The translations under genes were made by a program, and so were the position numbers. From Geminicoccaceae bacterium (GTDB lineage Bacteria > Pseudomonadota > Alphaproteobacteria > Geminicoccales > Geminicoccaceae): DNA of 20,076 nt. The notes beneath the pieces are model-generated. The model ran no database searches. It was not told the DNA's origin and worked only from the letters and a program-made list of their open reading frames with translations. This document shows, piece after piece, positions 14,036 to 20,076 of this stretch (the stretch's first letter is position 1; each line of letters opens with the position of its first letter). The stretch is from NCBI GenBank assembly GCA_020446285.1, contig JAGREZ010000074.1:1389-21464 (forward strand), read 5' to 3'.

Positions 14036-15547
14036 GTGGAAAACAATCCGGGAGAGACGCCGCCGGTTCTCGAACTCGGCGGCGTCACCAAGCGTTTCGG
14101 CGGCGTCACCGCGCTGACCGATGTGGACTTCGCCCTTGCCCGGGGCGAGGTCCACGGGCTTGTCGGCGAGAATGGTGCGGGCAAGAGCACGGCGATGAAG
14201 ATCATCGCCGGCGTGCACACCGAGTTCGAGGGCGAGTATCGCATCGATGGCAGGCCCGTGCGCCTGCGCTCGACCGCCGACGCGCTCGCGCACGGTATCG
14301 GCATGGTGCATCAGGAGCTTTCGATCGTGCCGGCGCTCAGTGTTGCCGAAAACGTGTTTCTCGGCAGCCAGCCGGTAAACCGGTTCGGGCTCTTGCGCTG
14401 GCGGCATATGGCAAGTCAGGCGCGCGAGCATCTGGCGGCTCTCGGCATCGACGTCGATCCGGCCATGCGTGCCGGCGACCTTTCCATCGGCCTGCAACAG
14501 CTCGTCGAACTCGGTCGCGTGCTGTTCTCGGGCGCGCGCATCATCATCCTCGACGAGCCCACCTCGGCCCTGTCGCCGCCCGAGGTCAAGCAGCTCTTCG
14601 GCGTGATCGACCGGCTGCGCGGACAGGGCCGGAGCTTCATCTTCATCTCGCATTTTCTTGACGATGTGCTGGAAATCTCCGATTCGGTGACGATCTTCAA
14701 GAACAGCCGGCGGGTGGCCACCGCCCGCGCTGCCGACCTCGACAAGGCGGCGATCATCGAACACATGATCGGCCGTTCGCATCAGGAACTCGAGGAAACC
14801 TATCTCCACCAGCTCGAACTGCCGGTGCGTTCCACCGAACCCGTCGTGCTGAGCGCGAGGGGGCTTGGCCTCAAGGGCGCGTTCGAGGGGATCGATCTCG
14901 AGGTGCGCGAGGGCGAGGCGCTCGGCATCTATGGATTCATGGGGTGCGGCCAGCTCGAGCTCGCGCGCGCGCTCGTCGGCAAGGTACAGCCGGGCGTGGG
15001 CGAACTCCTGCGCGGCGGCGAGCCGGCGCGGCTGCGCAACACCGCCGACGGCAAGAAGGCCGGTATCGCCATCGTTCCGGAAAGCCGGGGCTCGATGCTG
15101 TTTTCCGATGTGCCCGTCTATCGCAACATCTCGATCAGCATTCTCGAGCGGATTTCCCGGTGGTTCCTCAAACCCCGGGAAGAGCGCCGGATCGCCGCAA
15201 AGCAGGTCGAGGACCTGAAGATCCGCACGGCCTCGGTGGATGCGCTGCTGCGCACGCTCTCGGGCGGCAACCAGCAGAAGGTGGCGCTCGCCCGCTGGAT
15301 CGCGCATGAGCCGAAGGTTCTCGTACTGGCGGAGCCGACCCGGGGTATGGATGTCGGGGCCAAGGACGATGTGGTGAAGATCGTCCGCGCGCTCAAGGAA
15401 CGGCGCATGGGTGTGGTGGTGGTATCCACCGAGCCCGAGACGATCCTCTCGCTCGCCGACCGGATCATGGTCATGCGACGCGGAAGGATCACGACCGAAT
15501 TCGCCGGCGAACCGGTGGGCAAGGATCAGTTGCTGGCGGCGGCCTGA
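14036..15547 (+). CDS. Sugar ABC transporter ATP-binding protein, CUT2 (RbsA/MglA-type)
   Basis: This 503-residue protein has two ABC domains, typical of CUT2 systems. Domain 1: Walker A GENGAGKS (44-51), signature LSIGLQQ (149-155, altered from LSVGQQQ), Walker B IIILDEP (169-175). Domain 2: a degenerate Walker A (YGFMGCGQLELA, normal for this family), signature LSGGNQQ (408-414), and Walker B LVLAEPTRG (429-437), where A432 replaces the usual Asp. The first site should power transport. I chose the GTG at 14036, 14 bp after the binding-protein stop, because a GTG at 13994 would overlap that gene; neither has a clear ribosome site, so coupling is likely. The permease follows 38 bp downstream. 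Confidence 0.88.
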   Translation: MENNPGETPPVLELGGVTKRFGGVTALTDVDFALARGEVHGLVGENGAGKSTAMKIIAGVHTEFEGEYRIDGRPVRLRSTADALAHGIGMVHQELSIVPALSVAENVFLGSQPVNRFGLLRWRHMASQAREHLAALGIDVDPAMRAGDLSIGLQQLVELGRVLFSGARIIILDEPTSALSPPEVKQLFGVIDRLRGQGRSFIFISHFLDDVLEISDSVTIFKNSRRVATARAADLDKAAIIEHMIGRSHQELEETYLHQLELPVRSTEPVVLSARGLGLKGAFEGIDLEVREGEALGIYGFMGCGQLELARALVGKVQPGVGELLRGGEPARLRNTADGKKAGIAIVPESRGSMLFSDVPVYRNISISILERISRWFLKPREERRIAAKQVEDLKIRTASVDALLRTLSGGNQQKVALARWIAHEPKVLVLAEPTRGMDVGAKDDVVKIVRALKERRMGVVVVSTEPETILSLADRIMVMRRGRITTEFAGEPVGKDQLLAAA

Positions 15548-15585
15548 AGGCTTCGTGCCGGCATTTCGAGTCGGGGGAGAGGACA

Positions 15586-16587
15586 TTGTCGGATACAGCG
15601 GCGGGCCATGGCGGCGTGAAACAGTGGATCGCCCGGCGGCTCACGGCCATCGCACCATTGATAACACTGGTCTTTCTCGTTCTTGTCTTCAGCGCGATGA
15701 GCCCGTCCTTCGCGACACTGGACAATCTCTCGAACATCCTGCGTCAGGTCTCCATCACGGCCATCATCGCCACCGGGCTCACCTTCGTCATTCTCACCGC
15801 CGAGATCGACCTTTCGGTCGCGAGTGTTGCCAACGCGGTGGGGATCGTCGTTGCCTGGTTCACGATGCAGGAAGCCTATGTCAACATCGCCAACCTGCCG
15901 CTTCCGGGCGCATTCGCGATCATCCTCGCCATTCTCGCTGCCGTGGCGCTCGGCCTTGTCACTGCGGCGGGGGTGACCGTCATCGGCATTCCCTCCTTCA
16001 TCATGACGCTGGCCATGCTGCAGATCGGTGCCGGTATCTGCGCGATGCTGGTGCGCGGCCAGATCGCCTACAATGTCCCGCCGCTCATCAAGTTCCTCGG
16101 CTCGGGCTATATCGGGCCGGTGCCGGTCATCGTCATCGTCGCGGCGGTGTTTCTCGCCGTGGGGCATTTCGTCCTTACCTACACGCGCTTCGGCCGGTAT
16201 GTTTACATGGTCGGTGGCAATCGCGAGGCGGCGGAATTCTCCGGTGTCAACGTCAAGCTCATCACCGCCTCGGTCATGGTCATCGGCGCTGTCTGTTCCG
16301 GCATCGCCGGAATGCTCGGTGTGGCCTATTACGGCAGTGCGCAGCAGAACCAGTTCGATGATTTCCTGCTCGATTCCATCGCTGCCGTGGTCGTCGGCGG
16401 CACCTCGCTCTTCGGCGGTGTCGGCGGCATTCCCTACACCATCATCGGCCTGTTCGTTCTCGGCGTGCTCAACAACGGCCTCGACCACATCGACATCGAC
16501 AGTTTTCTCAAGGTTCTCATCCGCGGCCTGATCCTGTTGCTGGCGCTGGTCATCAATGTCTATGCGCAGAGACTACGGACGAAATAG
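15586..16587 (+). CDS. Sugar ABC transporter permease, CUT2 (RbsC-type)
   Basis: This 333-residue inner-membrane permease has about 8-10 hydrophobic helices. Family marks include SPSFATLDNLSNILRQVS near residue 43, FVILTAEIDLSVASVANAVG (the LSVG-like loop), and FGRYVYMVGGNREAAEFSGVNVK before the later helices; GGTSLFGGVGGIPYT is also typical. The start is TTG at 15586, supported by a GGGGGAGAGG ribosome site about 3-8 bp upstream. It closes the operon begun by the binding protein. It converges on the chemoreceptor gene; only 45 bp separate their ends. Confidence 0.9.
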   Translation: MSDTAAGHGGVKQWIARRLTAIAPLITLVFLVLVFSAMSPSFATLDNLSNILRQVSITAIIATGLTFVILTAEIDLSVASVANAVGIVVAWFTMQEAYVNIANLPLPGAFAIILAILAAVALGLVTAAGVTVIGIPSFIMTLAMLQIGAGICAMLVRGQIAYNVPPLIKFLGSGYIGPVPVIVIVAAVFLAVGHFVLTYTRFGRYVYMVGGNREAAEFSGVNVKLITASVMVIGAVCSGIAGMLGVAYYGSAQQNQFDDFLLDSIAAVVVGGTSLFGGVGGIPYTIIGLFVLGVLNNGLDHIDIDSFLKVLIRGLILLLALVINVYAQRLRTK

Positions 16588-16632
16588 ACGCGGGCATTGC
16601 CCTCTCCACGACTGAGGGACTCCGACGCGCTG

Positions 16633-18642
16633 TCAGGCCGCGCGGACATTCGCGAGAAACTGCCGGATCGACTGTTCGAGACTGGCCGTTTGTTCCGCGA
16701 GGTCGCGGCTGAGACCATCCACTTGTCGGGCCGACTGTCCGGTCTCGTCGGCCGATTCCCGCACATGGCCGATATTGCCCGTGGCTTCCATCGTGCCGTT
16801 GGCGGCATGTTGTGCGCTCGCCGCGATCTCGCGGGTTGCGGCGCGCTGCTCCTCGACGGCGGATGCAAGCGATGACGCAGTGACCGAGATCTCGCGAATT
16901 CTCTCGTCGACCTTGTGGATAATGGCACTGGTCGACTGGCTGGCATTCTGGATCCCGGCGATCCGCCCGGCAATGTCGCCGGATGCCTGCGCCGTCTGGC
17001 TGGCGAGTGTCTTGACCTCGGATGCGACGACGGCGAACCCTTTTCCCGCATCGCCTGCCCGTGCGGCCTCGATGGTCGCGTTCAGCGCCAGGAGGTTGGT
17101 CTGCTCCGCGATCTTCTGGATGAGATTGATGACCTGACCGATGTCGCTCGCGGCATTGGCCAGATCGGCGATGGTGGCCATCGATGAACTGGTGTGGTTC
17201 ACCGCTTCTCCGGCGGCCGAAGCCGTGCGGGATACCTGTTCGGCGATTTCCGTGATCGATACGGAAAGCTCTTCGGTGGCTGCGGCGACAGACTGGACGC
17301 CGGAAGCGGCCATCTCGGCAGCGTCGGCGACTGCGACCGAACGCTCCCTCGTATCCATGGCATTGGTGTTCAGCGTTCCCGCCGTTGCGGCGAACTGGTC
17401 GATCGAGGCGGAAACCTGTTCGATCAGTCTCGCCACATTCGCTTCGAATTCCGCCACGAGCTGTTCGACTTCCCGGGTCCTTTCGAACTTGTCCCGTGCC
17501 GCATCCCGGAAATGGATCAGCGCGCGGGCCATCTGGCCGATCTCGCTCGAACCTTCGGGGGGTAGACGGACATCGAAATCACCCTCGGCCAGTTGCGTCA
17601 TCGGGTGTTGCAGGGCGCCCAGCGACCGGCTGACGACACTGCCGACGAGGATTGCGGCTCCAAGGGCGCCGAGGAACATGACCGTCAACAGGACCAGCGA
17701 TTCGACCAGTTCGGTGAACACGGCGTCCTCGACCTCGTTCACGGCCTCGACGACGTCCGCCGCGATCCTGTCCTCGAGTGCCTTCATGTCGTTGATCTTG
17801 GTCGTGATCGTGTCGAACCAGTAGCCCGGCGTGATTCCCTCGAGCTCGCCGTTCAGTCCGCCCCGCCGGGTAATGCCCCGCATGCGTTCGACATCCCTGC
17901 TGGCGTCACTCTCGAGAAGTCTGTTCAGTTCGGCCACCTGATCCGCCGACGCATAGGTGAGAAACACGTTCTGATAGGTTTCCTGTGCCGTGATGAGCTC
18001 GTTCAGTTTCATCAGCGTCTCGAGGGTGAACACCTTGCCGGCAAAGCCGGCGCCGGTGATCGCCCTTTCGAGACCGGCGCGCTCCTTGCCCTGCAGGAAA
18101 CTTGCAAAACTCACGAGTTCGGCCGCGATGCGTGCGTCCGAGCTCAGCCTCGCCATGGCGCCGATCAGGTCGAGGCTCGTCCTGTTGAGCCGTGTATAGA
18201 ATCCGATCGCCTCGGAGCTGTCGATGGTGAGGCGATCGACAGCCGAGCGGATCTCCGGCATGGTCCCGATATCCCTTGTCAGTGCGAGAAAGGAATCCCG
18301 CATCTCGGGGTGCAGGTCGCCGGCGTCGAATGATGCGACCGAGGCTTCGAACTCCTGGCGTTTCCCGTCGGTGAGCTGGCGCTGGGCAGCGAGCTTGTCG
18401 CGAAAGGCCGTGCCCTGGCTCGACAGGAAGATGGAGGTGGCACCGCGTTCCTTCTGCTGCTCGTGGACGAGATTGCTCATCGCGATGGACAGTTGCACGA
18501 AACCGTCAAGATCGGTGATTTTCAGATGCCGGCGCCAGTCCCCGACGACGAGATGACCGCCGAACAAGGCGGTCCCCAGCAAGGGCAGGAAGACGATCAT
18601 CACCATTGCCCAGCGAATCTTCATGTTCCGAAGAAATGTCAT
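16633..18642 (-). CDS. Methyl-accepting chemotaxis protein with NIT (nitrate/nitrite-sensing) domain
   Basis: This roughly 669-residue inner-membrane chemoreceptor has TM1 at about 10-33 and a large periplasmic NIT domain (about 45-310), identified by [15 protein letters not shown] at 60-74 and [19 protein letters not shown] at 273-291, then TM2 at about 313-337 and a HAMP domain (338-392). The cytoplasmic rod follows with the conserved signalling tip [20 protein letters not shown] (511-530) and [15 protein letters not shown]. It should signal through CheW/CheA to flagellar motors; family ligands are nitrate or nitrite, but other small ligands are possible. ATG 18642 has AGGTGG 8 bp upstream; GTG at 18654 is an alternative. 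No che genes are beside it. Confidence 0.92.
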   Translation of the reverse strand: MTFLRNMKIRWAMVMIVFLPLLGTALFGGHLVVGDWRRHLKITDLDGFVQLSIAMSNLVHEQQKERGATSIFLSSQGTAFRDKLAAQRQLTDGKRQEFEASVASFDAGDLHPEMRDSFLALTRDIGTMPEIRSAVDRLTIDSSEAIGFYTRLNRTSLDLIGAMARLSSDARIAAELVSFASFLQGKERAGLERAITGAGFAGKVFTLETLMKLNELITAQETYQNVFLTYASADQVAELNRLLESDASRDVERMRGITRRGGLNGELEGITPGYWFDTITTKINDMKALEDRIAADVVEAVNEVEDAVFTELVESLVLLTVMFLGALGAAILVGSVVSRSLGALQHPMTQLAEGDFDVRLPPEGSSEIGQMARALIHFRDAARDKFERTREVEQLVAEFEANVARLIEQVSASIDQFAATAGTLNTNAMDTRERSVAVADAAEMAASGVQSVAAATEELSVSITEIAEQVSRTASAAGEAVNHTSSSMATIADLANAASDIGQVINLIQKIAEQTNLLALNATIEAARAGDAGKGFAVVASEVKTLASQTAQASGDIAGRIAGIQNASQSTSAIIHKVDERIREISVTASSLASAVEEQRAATREIAASAQHAANGTMEATGNIGHVRESADETGQSARQVDGLSRDLAEQTASLEQSIRQFLANVRAA

Positions 18643-18961
18643 CCCGAGTACCACCTGTTGAATCCCGTTTGTCCGGAATCATAGATCCTCGAAGTTAGTG
18701 AGATGTTAAAGCGCCAGTATTTTTCCGATCAAACTCCATGATTCTCATGTAATAAAAGTGAAATAAGAAGATCTACTACTTTATAAAGATAATCAAACTG
18801 CGGAATATCTACTGTCGGGTAAAATTTCAAAACCACGAACAAATGTGAGATGACTCTCCTATGTGGAATTGGCAATTGAGAATTTTCCTGATCGACTGAT
18901 ATTCTCCCGAATCTGGTGAAGCCGGTTCATTCATATTTTCCGCAATGCGAGTTGTTCGAAT
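18643..18961. other. A+T-rich spacer between divergent MCP and adhesin genes
   Basis: This 319-bp spacer has no gene. Its base composition (about 18690-18955) is much richer in A+T than the rest of the window, with runs such as TAATAAAAG and TTATAAAGATAAT. It must carry the promoters of both divergent genes, but I could not fix a -35/-10 pair with confidence. No strong hairpin was found. Confidence 0.6.
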
Positions 18962-20076
18962 ATGGGTCCAGACTTTCGAGCCTCCGGAATGCGTCTGCTC
19001 CACCTGACGGGTGCGTCCATCGTCGTGATCGGTGCGATGATTTCCTGCCCGGCCGATGCAAGCGATAGGGCTGACGCATCGGCGGTCAGCGGCTGGCTGG
19101 AGCTGGGCGGCTACAGGCGTTTCGGCGCACCCTCCCGCGGCGAGGTCGCGGGATTTCTGCCGTTCCTGCAATCGGATACGACCCTCGGCTTTGTCGAGAT
19201 GCGTGGCAAGAGTTTCAGTGACTCGGGCCTCGAAGGCAATCTCGCGGTGGGCGCAAGGCGGATGTTCGCCGGAGGTTGGAATGCCGGCGGTTGGGCGGGA
19301 TTCGACCTGCGCGAGGCCGAACTTGGCGGCTGGCACAGACAGATGGCCGGCGGATTCGAACTTCTCGGTGACAGTTTCGACATCCGCGCGAACGGCTACA
19401 TTCCGCTCGACGCCACCCGTTCGACCAGGCACACGCAAGAGGTATCGGCGACCATGGTGACAGGCTCCACCATCGCACCGTCGATCATCGACAATGGCGG
19501 TGCTCTTGTCCTCGGTTCCGGCGGCTTCACGACGACCACGGTCACCGACCGGACCCTGTCCCGCCGCGAGCTGGCGTTGCACGGCTTCGATGCGGAGATC
19601 GGTGCGCGCATGCCGGTCGAGCGCATGGGTATCGACCGCGACCGTTTCGACCTGCGCGGATATGTCGGCGGCTTCCGTTTCGATCATGATGATCTCGACC
19701 AGCCGGTGTCCGGCCCGCGTGCCCGGCTGGAATGGCGGATCGATGGCATCCTGCCGGCCATGCCCGCCTCGAGGCTGACCTTCGAGGGCGCTTGGTCGCG
19801 TGATGATCATCGCCATTCGCTCTTCGAGGCCGGTGTCCGGTTGCGCATTCCGCTCGCGTTCGCGGACCCTCCCGGGGCGGGCGACCATTCGCGAGACCTG
19901 CGCGGGCGTCAGGTGCGGCGTCTCGTGGAGGCGGTCGAGCGTGACACCGACATCCTCGTCGAGACATCCCTCAAGGTCATCGCGAGCGAGACGCGGACCA
20001 GCATGACCGGCACGCCCTATACCGAGGAGGCGGTGATCGATCCGCAGACCGCGACGCCGCTCGATCATGTCGTGCT
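18962..20076 (+). CDS. Inverse autotransporter (intimin/invasin-type) beta-barrel protein, 5' part
   Basis: The frame is open from the ATG at 18962 to the window end with no stop (371 codons visible). A signal peptide is likely (hydrophobic LTGASIVVIGAMIS, then ADA). From about residue 45 to 300 comes a barrel typical of inverse autotransporters: the GGYRRF start, FVEMRG strands, then GWNAGGWAGFD (105-115), WHRQMAGGFELLGDSFDIRANGYIPL (124-149) and a later VRLRIPL strand. LRGRQVRRLVEAVERDTDIL (313-332) matches the segment that ends the barrel and threads through the pore before the passenger. The adhesin passenger would be downstream, outside the window. ATG 18989 is an alternative start. It was not obvious from ORF length alone; a long antisense frame overlaps it. 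Confidence 0.8.
   Translation, partial: MGPDFRASGMRLLHLTGASIVVIGAMISCPADASDRADASAVSGWLELGGYRRFGAPSRGEVAGFLPFLQSDTTLGFVEMRGKSFSDSGLEGNLAVGARRMFAGGWNAGGWAGFDLREAELGGWHRQMAGGFELLGDSFDIRANGYIPLDATRSTRHTQEVSATMVTGSTIAPSIIDNGGALVLGSGGFTTTTVTDRTLSRRELALHGFDAEIGARMPVERMGIDRDRFDLRGYVGGFRFDHDDLDQPVSGPRARLEWRIDGILPAMPASRLTFEGAWSRDDHRHSLFEAGVRLRIPLAFADPPGAGDHSRDLRGRQVRRLVEAVERDTDILVETSLKVIASETRTSMTGTPYTEEAVIDPQTATPLDHVV

Noticed and set aside
13739..15586. 615-aa minus-strand open frame
   Set aside because: Antisense shadow of the binding protein and ATPase genes; high GC gives long false frames.
16600..16618. Terminator between the permease and MCP genes
   Set aside because: Only a 5-bp stem (CCCTC/GAGGG) with no T-run; too weak to call.
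18827..20068. 413-aa minus-strand open frame
   Set aside because: It is antisense to the adhesin frame, whose translation shows barrel motifs and a signal peptide; the minus product has no recognisable domain and runs into the A+T-rich spacer.
1..20076. CRISPR arrays, tRNA or rRNA genes, insertion sequences
   Set aside because: No regularly spaced repeats, transposase motifs or RNA gene signatures were seen by reading; a tRNAscan or IS search was not possible here.

Overview
The window is high-GC, densely coded DNA with alphaproteobacterial character. Twin-arginine-exported binding proteins, TRAP and ABC uptake operons, a coiled-coil porin and a nitrate/nitrite-type chemoreceptor suggest a free-living, probably aquatic or soil heterotroph of the Hyphomicrobiales/Rhodospirillales kind. 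That placement is inference; no rRNA or tRNA gene was seen.

Left part (1-7408), solute uptake. The tail of a TRAP large permease is followed by its DctP-type binding protein and a strong hairpin terminator. A shikimate-dehydrogenase-like gene on the minus strand runs into the same terminator from the other side. Divergent from it is a tight operon: FadR-type GntR regulator, a Cys/Met-metabolism PLP enzyme, a CUT1 binding protein and two CUT1 permeases. Adjacent genes overlap or nearly touch. No ATPase gene is present. A palindrome matching the FadR-type core TGGT-N3-ACCA covers the predicted start codon of the regulator, which suggests autoregulation.

Middle part (7409-9724), periplasmic and metal-related genes on the minus strand. 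These are a nuclease-like secreted protein that lacks a catalytic Glu, a His-rich ZrgA/DUF2796 protein, and a Tat-exported DUF3299 protein. Upstream of DUF3299 lies an A/T-rich inverted repeat resembling a Zur operator, overlapping a plausible -35 element. This makes a zinc-starvation mini-operon likely. A perfect 10-bp-stem hairpin separates the two zinc-linked genes.

Right-middle part (9725-16587), sugar genes. A xylulokinase-like FGGY kinase converges on a small lipoprotein, whose TTG start overlaps the stop of a porin. Divergent from the porin is a CUT2 sugar ABC operon (binding protein, double ATPase, permease). The 317-bp divergent spacer holds four inverted repeats within 76 bp.

Right end (16588-20076). 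A NIT-domain methyl-accepting chemotaxis protein is on the minus strand. After an unusually A+T-rich spacer, a plus-strand gene for an inverse-autotransporter (intimin/invasin-type) beta-barrel adhesin runs off the window. Its open frame has no stop inside the window.
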